Shown in pieces: positions 42,343 to 50,781 of a stretch of DNA of 64,000 nt (its first letter is position 1; every line of letters begins with the position of its first letter). The stretch is from assembly GCF_000215705.1 (NCBI RefSeq), contig NC_015677.1:3112001-3176000 (forward strand). The letters run 5' to 3'. The position numbers were made by a program, and so were the translations under genes. This DNA comes from Ramlibacter tataouinensis TTB310 (GTDB lineage: Bacteria > Pseudomonadota > Gammaproteobacteria > Burkholderiales > Burkholderiaceae_C). The notes beneath the pieces were generated by a model, which did no database searches, was not told the origin of the DNA, and was given only the letters and a program-made list of their open reading frames with translations.

Positions 42343-43319
42343 GTCGGGTCCTCGTCGTTCTCCAGCTTCGTGGCGGGTCGCGGGTAGCCGCCGCCCTCCG
42401 AGACGCGGACCAGCACCGCCAGCCGGACCATCATGGCGCGCACCTGGCTCGGCGTGCGCGGGCGCGCCAGCCCGTGCACCACGAGCCAGAGAAGGCAGAA
42501 CATGGTCTCGCGCGCGCGATGGGGCGGCAGGCGGACAGCGGGAAGGGCCTTGCTGCGCTCGATGAGGAGCGCAGCCGCGCTCGGCCACGCCTGGTCGCCG
42601 GCGAGGCCCAACGGTTGGCGCCGGTCATAGCGGGCGGCATAGGCCGCGGCCACGTCGCCCATCCAGTCCTTGCGCCACTCGATGCGGTCCGACCCCCTGG
42701 CCGCCAGCATCAGGCGGTCCACCAAGGCGCTGCGCAACGCCGGCAAGCCGCCCTCGTCCATGGCGACATCGGCCCAGGACGCATGCAGCGCGGCCATCGC
42801 GTAGATCCTGCGGCTGCGACCGCCGCCCAAGGCGCCTGCCTGCCCGATCGCGCGCAGCCGAGCCCGCCGGCGACCCACCGGCGTCCCGGCACCGTCGTCG
42901 CCCTCGGGCGGACTGTCCTTGTCGCCCTGGCCGGACGCGCCGCCACCGCCGCCGCCCTGCGTGCCGCCGCCGAAGCCGCCCACCCCGCCGCCGCCATCGC
43001 CACCGGAACCGGCAAACCGCAGACGCCGCCCATCGTCCCATTCGTCATCGACCGCGGCCACTTGCACCGACTCTCCGGCCGCCGCATGCACGCGCACGTC
43101 GGGCAGCGAGGGCGGCTTGGGCGCGGACTTGAGCTTGCCCATCATCGCGCGCGCCATGCCGCTCGGCTTGCCCATCGCCAGCGACGTGCGGATCATCGCG
43201 CCCTTGTACTGCGCCGCCTGCTCACCCGGGCGCGGCGGCTGCTGCGTGTGGCCCGGCTGCGCATGCGGGTGGGCGCTGGCGTGCGAGACGGCGCGGGCCG
43301 GGTACGTGGGACTGCTCAT
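42339..43319 (-). CDS. T3SS-associated protein, HpaA-like by position
   Basis: A 326-residue protein directly after hrcS and before hpaB, where Xanthomonas encodes HpaA, a secreted control protein. The N-terminal region is Ser/His/Pro/Gln-rich (SSPTYPARAVSHASAHPHAQ), followed by a striking Gly-rich stretch (about residues 112-140), then a helical C-terminal half. I cannot confirm HpaA identity from motifs; the call rests on gene order and composition. Confidence 0.65.
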   Translation of the reverse strand: MSSPTYPARAVSHASAHPHAQPGHTQQPPRPGEQAAQYKGAMIRTSLAMGKPSGMARAMMGKLKSAPKPPSLPDVRVHAAAGESVQVAAVDDEWDDGRRLRFAGSGGDGGGGVGGFGGGTQGGGGGGASGQGDKDSPPEGDDGAGTPVGRRRARLRAIGQAGALGGGRSRRIYAMAALHASWADVAMDEGGLPALRSALVDRLMLAARGSDRIEWRKDWMGDVAAAYAARYDRRQPLGLAGDQAWPSAAALLIERSKALPAVRLPPHRARETMFCLLWLVVHGLARPRTPSQVRAMMVRLAVLVRVSEGGGYPRPATKLENDEDPT

Positions 43320-43336
43320 GGTGGCCGCCGCCGCCG

Positions 43337-43597
43337 TCAGCTCATGGCCATGCGCATCATCGCATTGGCGAACTCCAGCACCAGGCGCGCCCCCCAGGGT
43401 GCCGCCAGCAGCAGGACGACGGCCACGGAGATCATCTTGGCGGCCTGGGAGATCGCCTGCTCCTGCAGTGAGGTGACGGCCTGCACGAAAGCGACCAGCA
43501 GGCCCACCGTGGCCGCCACCAGCACGGCCGGCAGCGACACCACCAGGCACAGCAGCAATGCATCCGACGTGACGCGCGTGATGTTCTCGGTTCCCAT
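43337..43597 (-). CDS. hrcS: T3SS export apparatus protein HrcS (SctS/FliQ family)
   Basis: An 86-residue inner-membrane protein of the export gate. Two hydrophobic segments are seen: ALLLCLVVSLPAVLVAATVG and MISVAVVLLLAAPWGARLVL, with VAFVQAVTSLQEQAISQAAK between them, a family hallmark. The ATG at 43597 follows GGGTGAAG. It is 11 bases after hrcR. HrcR, HrcS and HrcT form the entry gate for substrates. Confidence 0.93.
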   Translation of the reverse strand: MGTENITRVTSDALLLCLVVSLPAVLVAATVGLLVAFVQAVTSLQEQAISQAAKMISVAVVLLLAAPWGARLVLEFANAMMRMAMS

Positions 43598-43608
43598 TTC
43601 TTCACCCT

Positions 43609-44268
43609 TTATCGGTACGTCATGACCAGGCCGTGCAGCAGCACGGACCATCCGTCCATCACCACGAACAGCAGCAGCTTGAAGGGGATCGCGATCTGCG
43701 TGGGCGTCACCTGCGACAAGCCGAGCGCCAGCAGCACGTTGGCCACGACCAGGTCCACCACGACGAAGGCGAGATAGATCAGGAACCCGATCTTGAACGC
43801 TTCCGTGAGCTCCGACAGCGTGAACGCCGGGGCCAGGATGATGAGGTCGTCGGGCCTGACGGTTTTGGCCCGCTCGGGGGTCCAGATGGCGGACACCGAC
43901 TTCAGGAAAAACGCCTTCTCCCGCGCGTGCGCATGCTTGTCCAGGAAGCGGCGCACCGGCTCGCGCGCCGCCTCCACCACCGACGCGACCTGCCGCGCGC
44001 CGCCGCCCTCGGCGACCGCGGGCTTGTTAAGCGCCTCGAACGAGTCCATGAATAGCGGCGCGACGATATACACCGAGATGATGATCGCGATGCCGTTGAG
44101 CATCATGTTCGGCGGCACCTGCTGGACGCCCAGCGCGTTGCGCACCAGGCCGAGCACAACGACGATCTTGGTGTACGAGGTGACCATCATCGCGACGAAC
44201 GGCAGAAAGCCGATCGCGAAGATGATCGCCAGCAGCGGGACGACTTCAATCGACGTGTCGGTGTGCAT
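43609..44268 (-). CDS. hrcR: T3SS export apparatus protein HrcR (SctR/FliP family)
   Basis: A 219-residue inner-membrane gate protein with four hydrophobic segments. Signatures: FLPFVAMMVTSYTKIVVVLG, LVRNALGVQQVPPNMMLNGI, APAFTLSELTEAFKIGFLIY and IAIPFKLLLFVVMDGW. Its start overlaps the end of hrcQ by 23 bases. Length equals the family norm. It nucleates the HrcRST export gate. Confidence 0.95.
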   Translation of the reverse strand: MHTDTSIEVVPLLAIIFAIGFLPFVAMMVTSYTKIVVVLGLVRNALGVQQVPPNMMLNGIAIIISVYIVAPLFMDSFEALNKPAVAEGGGARQVASVVEAAREPVRRFLDKHAHAREKAFFLKSVSAIWTPERAKTVRPDDLIILAPAFTLSELTEAFKIGFLIYLAFVVVDLVVANVLLALGLSQVTPTQIAIPFKLLLFVVMDGWSVLLHGLVMTYR

Positions 44269-45301
44269 CTTCGGCCGCCATGTGGCTGATGCGCGCGCCT
44301 AGGCGGTCGCCGACGGCCACCAGTTCGGCCGAGCCGATCACGCGGCCGCAGGCGACCAGCCTGATCCTGGCGTTCGCCAGCGGCGTAGCCAGCTCGATCA
44401 CGTAGCCGTTGGCCATGGCCTCGATGTCCGCCAGGGACACCGGCGCCGTTTCTATCTCGAATCGCACGGGCACCTCGATGTCGTGTGGTGCCTTGGCGGC
44501 ATTGCGCGCCGGCGCCGCGTCGTTGTCCTCGTTGATCATGCGTCCAGCTCCTTTGATCGTCAGGGATGTCTCGTCCAGCGTCACGGCCGCGCGCCAGCGG
44601 CTGGCGCTGCGGGCACCGAAGCTCACGCAGCAGTCGACACGCTGCTGCTCGGCGCCTGATGCCAGCAGCAGCACGTCGCCCGGCAGCAGCGACGCCAGCA
44701 CGCTGCGCCGCACGCCGCGCGTGGTGAGCGTCACCTGCCCCCGCATCGCCAGCGACCGGGCCCGGCCCGCGGTCGCCTGCCGCGTCAGGTGGCGGCGCAC
44801 GATGCCGCGCAGCACGGCCTCGGGCACCTGCGTGAGCGCGATGCTGGCCACCGGCTCGCCCTGGCGCAGCAACCGGACCCAGCCCGCGGCGGGCACCTCG
44901 TCGAAACGGCCCTCCAGCGTGGCCAGTCCCGTGACAGTGACGTCGGCCAGGCCCACCGCGCCGAGCGCCTCCAGCACCGGCTGCATCAGCGCCTCGGCCG
45001 CGAGCTGCCGCAGCGGCGCCGGCATCGCGTCAGCATGCGAGGCGCCCACGTCGATGGACGGGAAGCCGGGCGCGCTGAAGAAGGCGGCCGCCGGGCCGTG
45101 GGGCGTCTGGAAGGACACCCGCCGCACCGCGTCCGCTGGCCGGCCCTGCAGCGGCACGAATTCCAGCCCGTCCAGCACCCGGCGCCAGCCGGCGCGCAGC
45201 CGGGCGTCGTGCAGGACCCGGGACGCCGCCGCGACGCCGCGCTCGACACGTGGCAAGACGGCAGCGAGGGTGGGTTCGGAAATCGCGCTGGCGGTGTTCA
45301 T
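44246..45301 (-). CDS. hrcQ: T3SS sorting platform/C-ring protein HrcQ (SctQ)
   Basis: A 351-residue C-ring protein. The C-terminal SpoA (FliN-like) domain reads IEVPVRFEIETAPVSLADIE, NGYVIELATPLANARIRLVA and GDRLGARISHM; the N-terminal 200 residues are variable as usual. In Hrp2 systems HrcQ forms the cytoplasmic sorting platform with HrcL and HrcN. The start overlaps the hpaP stop (ATGA); the end overlaps hrcR. No split into HrcQA/HrcQB. Confidence 0.9.
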   Translation of the reverse strand: MNTASAISEPTLAAVLPRVERGVAAASRVLHDARLRAGWRRVLDGLEFVPLQGRPADAVRRVSFQTPHGPAAAFFSAPGFPSIDVGASHADAMPAPLRQLAAEALMQPVLEALGAVGLADVTVTGLATLEGRFDEVPAAGWVRLLRQGEPVASIALTQVPEAVLRGIVRRHLTRQATAGRARSLAMRGQVTLTTRGVRRSVLASLLPGDVLLLASGAEQQRVDCCVSFGARSASRWRAAVTLDETSLTIKGAGRMINEDNDAAPARNAAKAPHDIEVPVRFEIETAPVSLADIEAMANGYVIELATPLANARIRLVACGRVIGSAELVAVGDRLGARISHMAAEDAHRHVD

Positions 45302-45918
45302 TTCGGTTCGAAGCTGATGGCGACGTCCCGGTTGCGCACCAGCAAGGCTTTCAGGATGTCGGCCAGCTCCTGCTGGCCACGGAACAATAGGTCGTGCGCG
45401 GACGCATCCCGCGCATGGAAGCGAAGCGTCAGCCAGTGCGGCGAAAGCGTCACGCACAGGGTCGTGTCGGCCACCACGTCCGGCCGCAGCTCCATCTGCA
45501 CCTGCCAGCCCTCGGAATTGGCCACCGCCGGCTCGTTGCAGAACGCGGCGATGGTGGCAGCCACGTCGCGCGCCATCCGGCGCCAGGGCTCGTCCGGGTG
45601 CAGCGCCGCGTCCTGCACGGCGGCGGCCGGCTCCGGGGCCGGCGGCGGGTCGTCGTGCGGCCGGCTTCGGGCGGGTGCACGGCCGGCCGGCGGCCGCTCC
45701 CGTTGCGGTGCCGGTTCGGCGTTCGTGGGCGGCGGCTCCTGCGCGGCCTCGCCTACCTGGCCCGTTGTGGCGTCGGCCTGCGCCGCTGGCGCCGGCCTGC
45801 GCTGCCTCAGCAGCTCGGAGAACAGCACCTGCTGCATGCCTGGCGGCGGCAATGCGCGCCCGGCGGGACGCGGGTCGCGGGCGGTGGACAACGGCGGCAC
45901 CGGCCGGGGCCTGCTCAT
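45298..45918 (-). CDS. hpaP: T3SS substrate-specificity/needle-length protein HpaP (SctP)
   Basis: A 206-residue protein between hrcV and hrcQ, exactly the place of hpaP in Hrp2 clusters. The N-terminal 100 residues are disordered and rich in Pro, Ala and Arg; the C-terminal part is folded, with VQMELRPDVVADTTLCVTLS, PHWLTLRFHARDASAHDLLF and LADILKALL. HpaP proteins promote secretion of pilus and translocon components. Assignment rests on position and the conserved C-terminal pattern. Confidence 0.85.
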   Translation of the reverse strand: MSRPRPVPPLSTARDPRPAGRALPPPGMQQVLFSELLRQRRPAPAAQADATTGQVGEAAQEPPPTNAEPAPQRERPPAGRAPARSRPHDDPPPAPEPAAAVQDAALHPDEPWRRMARDVAATIAAFCNEPAVANSEGWQVQMELRPDVVADTTLCVTLSPHWLTLRFHARDASAHDLLFRGQQELADILKALLVRNRDVAISFEPK

Positions 45919-45946
45919 CGCGCCGCCACCCGAAGCGGCCCCGTGC

Positions 45947-48010
45947 TCACAGCGACACGCGTCCGATCGGCTCGAGCTTCACCTGCGGCCCCAGCTCCTG
46001 GAACGAATACACCGACAGCCACTTCATGTCGACCTCCACGATGCGGCGCACGTAGCGCCGGATGTCCATGGACGTGACCACCGCCAGGCCCGCCCGTGGC
46101 CGTTCGCCGGCCAGGTGGCGGATGTCCTGGGCGATGGCCACCATGGTGTCTGGCGGCAGCGCGAGGTAGTTGCCCGCCGGTGTGGGCTTGATGGCCTCGC
46201 GGATCATCTTCTCGACCGAGGGGTCGAGCAGCACCGCGGCCAGGGCGCCGGTGCCGCCGGTGGCGCGGTGCGTGAGGTAGCGGCCGAGGTCGCCACGCAC
46301 ATACTCGGTCAGCATGAGGATGTCCTTCTCCTTCGGCCCCCAGAGGATCAGGCTCTCGCAGATGGCGCGCATGTTGCGGATCGGCAGCTGCTCCTCCAGC
46401 AGCCGCCGCAGCACCTCCGAGATGCGCTGTAGCGGCACCACCTTCTGCGCCTCGGCCACCAGGCCCGGGTAGTCCTGGCCCACGCGCTCCAGCACCCACT
46501 GCACCTCCTGGATGCCGAGGAACAGGTGCGCCAGGTCGTGCAGCACCATCACCGCGTGGCGGGCCACCGCCTGCTCGTGGGACAGCATGGCCAACCCCTC
46601 GGCGGGGCCCAGGCCCGCCGAGTCGGCCCACCAGCTCTTGGCCTCGCCACCGGCGGGCCCGCCCGCCTCGCAGCGCGGCTGCAGCTCGGGCGGCGGCTGC
46701 AGCACCTGTTGCCGCCCCGGCTGCAGCACGCCCGCGCTCGCCGGCACGTCGTGCACCAGGATCTCGTAGGCGTTCTCGTCCAGCGTGGCCTGCTGCCAGA
46801 GCCGGATGCCGGGAAACGGCAAGCCCAGCCGCTCCTGCAGCGAGCTGCGCTCCTTCTCGAAGGCCGCCCCCAGCAGCTCGGCGTTGAGCGACCTGGCCAG
46901 CTGCGCCGACAAGGTCACCGCCAGCGGGGAGCTGAAGGCGGTCGGCTTGTCCTCGATGCCGCCCGGCGCCTCGCCCCTGGCGCCCTCGCGCTGCAGGCCC
47001 TTGAGGGGGCTGGCCTCCGGGTCGCCGACGCGCCCGCTCTGCAGCTTGCGGGCCACCACCACCAGCAGCACGGCCAGGCCGATGAACACGAACCAGGGAA
47101 AGCCGGGCACGATCGCGAAGCCGCACAGCAGCGCCGCGGCCAGGTACAGCGCGCTCGGGTTCGCCATCATCTGCTGCGCGATCTCGGTGCTCAGCGGCTT
47201 GGGCCGCTTGTTGTCGTCGGCCACGCGGGTGATGATCACGCCCGCGGCCACACAGATCAGCAACGACGGGATCTGCGACACCATGGCGTCGCCGATCGAC
47301 AGCACGGCGAACACGTTGGCCGCCTCGGCCGCTGGCATGCCGTGGTAGGTGATGCCGATCACGATGCCCGCCAGCAGGTTGATCGCCGTGATCACCAGGC
47401 CGGCGATGGCGTCGCCCTTGACGAACTTCATCGCGCCATCCATGCCGCCGTGCAGCTGGCTCTCCATGGCCAGGTGGGCGCGCTTGATGCGAGCCTCCTC
47501 GCCGGTCAGGTGGCCAGCCCGCAGGTCGGCGTCGATGCTCATCTGCTTGCCCGGCATCGCGTCCAGGGTGAAGCGTGCGCCCACCTCGGCCACGCGTTCC
47601 GATCCTTTGGCAATCACGATGAACTGCACGATGGCGATGATCAGGAACACCACGATCCCCACCACCAGGTTGCCGCCCACCACCAGGTTGCCGAAGGCCT
47701 CGATGATGTGGCCCGCGTCGGCGTGCAGCAGGATCAGCTTGGTGGACGCGATGTTCAGCGCCAGCCGGAACAGGGTGGTGAACAGCAGCAGCGACGGGAA
47801 CGAGCTGAGCGCCACCGCGTTGGGGATGTAGAGTGCCACCACCAACAGCAGCACGCTCACCGTGATGTTCACGCCTAGCAGCATGTCGATCACCAGCGTG
47901 GGCAGGGGAAACACGATCAAGGCCAGGATGGCCACGATCGCGGCGAGCGTGCCGATCTCCGCCCCGTGGCCCTTCTTGCCCAGGCGGCGCGTCGCGGCCC
48001 GTCCCATCAC
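45947..48010 (-). CDS. hrcV: T3SS export gate protein HrcV (SctV/FlhA family)
   Basis: A 687-residue protein, family-normal. The N-terminal half has about seven to eight membrane segments and a FHIPEP-type loop, ARFTLDAMPGKQMSIDADLR and HLAMESQLHGGMDGAMKFVK. The C-terminal cytoplasmic ring domain, including VAIAQDIRHLAGERPRAGLA, binds chaperone-substrate complexes. The start overlaps the hrcU stop by four bases. An HpaP-HrcV-HrcU block is typical of Hrp2 systems. No disruption is seen. Confidence 0.95.
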   Translation of the reverse strand: MMGRAATRRLGKKGHGAEIGTLAAIVAILALIVFPLPTLVIDMLLGVNITVSVLLLVVALYIPNAVALSSFPSLLLFTTLFRLALNIASTKLILLHADAGHIIEAFGNLVVGGNLVVGIVVFLIIAIVQFIVIAKGSERVAEVGARFTLDAMPGKQMSIDADLRAGHLTGEEARIKRAHLAMESQLHGGMDGAMKFVKGDAIAGLVITAINLLAGIVIGITYHGMPAAEAANVFAVLSIGDAMVSQIPSLLICVAAGVIITRVADDNKRPKPLSTEIAQQMMANPSALYLAAALLCGFAIVPGFPWFVFIGLAVLLVVVARKLQSGRVGDPEASPLKGLQREGARGEAPGGIEDKPTAFSSPLAVTLSAQLARSLNAELLGAAFEKERSSLQERLGLPFPGIRLWQQATLDENAYEILVHDVPASAGVLQPGRQQVLQPPPELQPRCEAGGPAGGEAKSWWADSAGLGPAEGLAMLSHEQAVARHAVMVLHDLAHLFLGIQEVQWVLERVGQDYPGLVAEAQKVVPLQRISEVLRRLLEEQLPIRNMRAICESLILWGPKEKDILMLTEYVRGDLGRYLTHRATGGTGALAAVLLDPSVEKMIREAIKPTPAGNYLALPPDTMVAIAQDIRHLAGERPRAGLAVVTSMDIRRYVRRIVEVDMKWLSVYSFQELGPQVKLEPIGRVSL

Positions 48011-49083
48011 CAGCCTCCTTTCGCGGCAGCGTCCGGCGGCCGCCGCCCCAGGCGGTCGACCCAGCGCAGCACGGCGGCCACCGCCTCGAACAGCTCGGCG
48101 GGGATGACCCCGCCCACATCGACCTTGTGCAGCGCCCGCGCCAGCGGCGGGTTGGAGAAGACGGGCACGCCATGCGCCTGCGCCGCCTGGCGGATGCGCA
48201 GCGCCTCCTCATCCATGCCCTTGGCGACTACGATGGGCAGCCCCGTCTCCTCGGCCACGTAGCGGATGGCGACGGCGTAGTGCGTCGGGTTGACGATCAC
48301 GGCGCTGGCCGCCTCCACCGCCTTCCTGGGCGGCGGCCCGTTGGCGTTCTCGCGCATCAGCTGCTTGCGCTGGCCCTTGAGCTGCGGGTCGCCCTCCTGA
48401 CCCTTGTGCTCGCGCTTGACCTCGTCCTTGGACATGCGCTGGTCCTTCATGAAGAGGAACCTCTGCAAGGCGAAGTCCACCGGCGCGAGCACGATGAACA
48501 GGCCAAGCGCGATCATCAGCAGCATCATCAGCGCCCGCCAGGCGATGGTCCCGATCCCGCCGACCGACTGGTAAGCCGCGCCGCCGATGAGCGGCAGTAG
48601 CATCAGAATTACCTGCCAGGCCGCGACGCCGATCACCGTCGCCTTGAACACCATCATCAGGAAGTTCGTCAGCGACTTCAGCGAGAACAGCCGTTTGGTG
48701 CCGGCCACCGGGTCGAGCTTCTCGGGCTTGGGCGCCACCGCCTCCATGGCCACCATCAGGCCGACGTGCGACATCAGCCCCAGCGCGGCGAAGACGGCCG
48801 CCACAACCAACAGCGGCAGGATCGCCAGCACCGTCTGCAGTGCCATCCCCTGCATGCGGCGAAAGATTTCGGAGTGCGGCAGGTCGCCGTCACCGAAGTC
48901 GAGCGCGGAGCCCATCACGAGATGGACGCGCTCGAAGATCGAATCGCCCAGCGCCACCAGCGCCAGCACCACACCCAGCATGGAGGCGGCCACCGCCACG
49001 TCCTGGCTCTTGGCCACCTCGCCTTTCTCGCGCGCCTGTTCCAGCTTGTGGTCTGTCGGCTCTTCGGTCTTTTCGTCGGACAT
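48007..49083 (-). CDS. hrcU: T3SS export switch protein HrcU (SctU/FlhB family)
   Basis: A 358-residue inner-membrane protein with four hydrophobic segments. A cytoplasmic domain follows, bearing the self-cleavage motif NPTH at residues 265-268 (VIVNPTHYAVAIRYVAEETG) that switches substrate specificity. It starts MSDEKTEEPTDHKLEQAREK, the SctU N-terminal signature. The family end is usually less Ala-rich; this tail (VDRLGRRPPDAAAKGGW) is short. It precedes hrcV with a four-base overlap and follows the transglycosylase gene by 27 bp. Confidence 0.95.
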   Translation of the reverse strand: MSDEKTEEPTDHKLEQAREKGEVAKSQDVAVAASMLGVVLALVALGDSIFERVHLVMGSALDFGDGDLPHSEIFRRMQGMALQTVLAILPLLVVAAVFAALGLMSHVGLMVAMEAVAPKPEKLDPVAGTKRLFSLKSLTNFLMMVFKATVIGVAAWQVILMLLPLIGGAAYQSVGGIGTIAWRALMMLLMIALGLFIVLAPVDFALQRFLFMKDQRMSKDEVKREHKGQEGDPQLKGQRKQLMRENANGPPPRKAVEAASAVIVNPTHYAVAIRYVAEETGLPIVVAKGMDEEALRIRQAAQAHGVPVFSNPPLARALHKVDVGGVIPAELFEAVAAVLRWVDRLGRRPPDAAAKGGW

Positions 49084-49110
49084 GTCGGCGGTCGGGTACG
49101 TTGCGCTGTC

Positions 49111-49908
49111 CTAGCCGGCCGACTTCCTCATCTCGTCCGCCCTGGCGATGACGGCGGCAGCGTACTTGTCGGCTTCGATCACGCGGCCATACGAATCGGT
49201 CGCGCCGGGCGCCCAGTTGTCCCCGCCGTTGTATTTCATGAGCCTGCTGGTGAGGTCGCCGCCCTTGTCGGCCAGGATGACGGCGGCCAGCGCGACCTGG
49301 TCCTTTTCGTCGGCATGGTCGTAGGCGTGACCCATCTTCTCCTGGAACTTCGCGGCGTAGGTGTCACGGGTGCCAGGTTCGACCTGCATCAGGCCGTCAC
49401 CGCCGGAGTCTCCCCTCAAGTCCTTGCCGAACTTGCTTTCCCTCTCCATCTGCGCAGCGAGGACGAAGGGGTCCTCACCCCTCTTCTGCCCGGCCTCCAC
49501 GCAGTGTTGCCACAACCCGGCCGGCATGCCCGCCGGGGGCTTGCCCACATCTGCGGACACGTTGCCCGTTGCCGTCGCTTGCGTGTCGCCCGTCGTCGTC
49601 TGAGGCGCTCCGCCACCCGGCTGCACCGGTGGGGTTTGTGGCGTGTCCGGAGCGGCTTGTGGCGTGCCGGCATCCGGCCTCACCGACTTGTTGCGGGAGA
49701 ACACGTCTTCTTCGGGGCTCTGTGCAGCGGCCGGGTTTTGCCGCATGTTGCCCTGGCCCTGCGCGGCCTTCATCATCTCGTTCAGCAATATGCTGATCAT
49801 CTGGAGCACGAGTTCCAGAGCGATCTCGGGGGACGGGCGCTGCGACGGCGACACCGGCTGGCATGTGATGTCGGGAACGGTCGGCTGGTTTTGAACGGCG
49901 ACGGACAT
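49111..49908 (-). CDS. Harpin-like N-domain plus lytic transglycosylase (SLT), T3SS-associated
   Basis: A 265-residue protein opening the hrcU-hpaB operon. Residues 1-60 are hydrophobic-helical and Gln-rich (LELVLQMISILLNEMMKAAQ GQG), then a Pro/Gln/Thr linker, then a soluble lytic transglycosylase-like domain from about 125: QKRGEDPFVLAAQMERESKF, with Glu as the likely catalytic acid, and SGGDGLMQVEPGTRDTYAAK. No signal peptide is present, so export is probably through the T3SS. Such enzymes open peptidoglycan for pilus assembly (Hpa2/HopAJ-type role). The ATG at 49908 lies 70 bp after a perfect hrpII box. Confidence 0.82.
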   Translation of the reverse strand: MSVAVQNQPTVPDITCQPVSPSQRPSPEIALELVLQMISILLNEMMKAAQGQGNMRQNPAAAQSPEEDVFSRNKSVRPDAGTPQAAPDTPQTPPVQPGGGAPQTTTGDTQATATGNVSADVGKPPAGMPAGLWQHCVEAGQKRGEDPFVLAAQMERESKFGKDLRGDSGGDGLMQVEPGTRDTYAAKFQEKMGHAYDHADEKDQVALAAVILADKGGDLTSRLMKYNGGDNWAPGATDSYGRVIEADKYAAAVIARADEMRKSAG

Positions 49909-49977
49909 GGCGGGCCTCGAAGGTGTGAATGGTGGAGCCGATCCTGAGGGACTTGCGTGCGGCCGGCAGGCATGAGG

Positions 49978-50001
49978 CGAAGCAGCCGATGGAGCGACGA
50001 A
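49978..50001 (-). promoter_or_regulatory. hrpII box (HrpB-dependent promoter element)
   Basis: Read on the minus strand: TTCG, 16 bases, TTCG, exactly the hrpII consensus described for HrpB in Ralstonia. It lies 70 bp before the start of the transglycosylase-hrcU operon and in its orientation. An HrpB homologue is encoded at 55428-56909. Confidence 0.8.
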
Positions 50002-50114
50002 GGCCTGCCGCCCGCCTCCCCCGCAGCGCCGGCCAATCGCCGGACGCGACCGCACTTCGCGTTCGCTCGACCTGCCGGGCAGGGCGCCTGCCACCCTCGC
50101 GGCAGGAGGCTCCC

Positions 50115-50578
50115 ATGAGCACGATACCCCTGCATCAACGCCCGGCTGCGATGCGCCCGTCGAACGGGCGCGGCCCGCGAATCCTCCACCGGCCCGATGA
50201 GCCTACGGCCGGCGATGGATGGCCATCGCGTGCGCCCGGGCGGCTGGCGGCATGCCTCCTGCTGGGCTGTCAACTCGGCATCGCGGACGAGGCGGTACCG
50301 ATCGCGACGGTGTTCGAGCACTGGCTCGGCGATGCCCGGAAGGTCAGGTCCTGCTGGCGGTCGGAGCGCTGTTGAACGGAGATGCCTCGGTCGCGCGAGC
50401 CGAACTCGCACGCGACCGCCAGACCGGCGAGGCCGACGCCGAGGCGCTGGTGTTCGCGATGGTGGACCGGCTGGCCGGCGGCAGCGACGACTGGCGGGTG
50501 CCGGTCGAGCGCGTGCTCGCCACCAGCAGCAACCCGACTTGGCGCTCGATCGCGCACGCGATCGAAAAGCTCGGCTAA
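50115..50578 (+). pseudogene. Frameshifted small T3SS-type helical-repeat gene (YscG/HrpB1-like)
   Basis: Starting at ATG 50115 with GGAGG upstream, the gene reads LAACLLLGCQLGIADEAVPI and ATVFEHWLGDAR, then runs into a stop 12 codons later. One base shifted, at about 50336-50342, the reading continues as EGQVLLAVGALLNGDASVAR, AEALVFAMVDRLAGGSDDWR and SIAHAIEKLG to a natural stop. The two halves together resemble the short TPR-like T3SS proteins (YscG/SsaH or HrpB1 type). A one-base indel is the simplest explanation; a sequencing error is possible. Confidence 0.65.
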
Positions 50579-50691
50579 GGGTTTGCGGGCCAGGTGCCGT
50601 TTCCGACGGAGGCGGCGCCCGCACTCGCACCCAGCGCCAGAGGATGTCGCGTCCGGCACTGCGCTGCATGGCCGGCCGTGAAGGACGCATG

Positions 50692-50715
50692 TTCGCATTC
50701 GCGCTCGCGTATTCG
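50692..50715 (+). promoter_or_regulatory. hrpII box (HrpB-dependent promoter element)
   Basis: TTCG at 50692-50695 and TTCG at 50712-50715 with exactly 16 bases between, on the plus strand. It lies 66 bp before the ATG of the unrecognised gene at 50782, the same spacing as at the other perfect box in the cluster. Confidence 0.78.
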
Positions 50716-50781
50716 CGCGGCCGCGCGCCCGGCGCCCGCATCCAGCGCACAGTCATGGCACCTGCCCGACGAGACGCCGCC

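Noticed and set aside
45915..48212. Second minus-strand frame over hrcV
   Set aside because: Low-complexity Arg/Gly/Ala translation; hrcV in the other frame has full family motifs.
50336..50345. Programmed frameshift at the indel of the small T3SS gene
   Set aside because: No slippery heptamer or stimulatory structure is evident; a simple indel is more likely.
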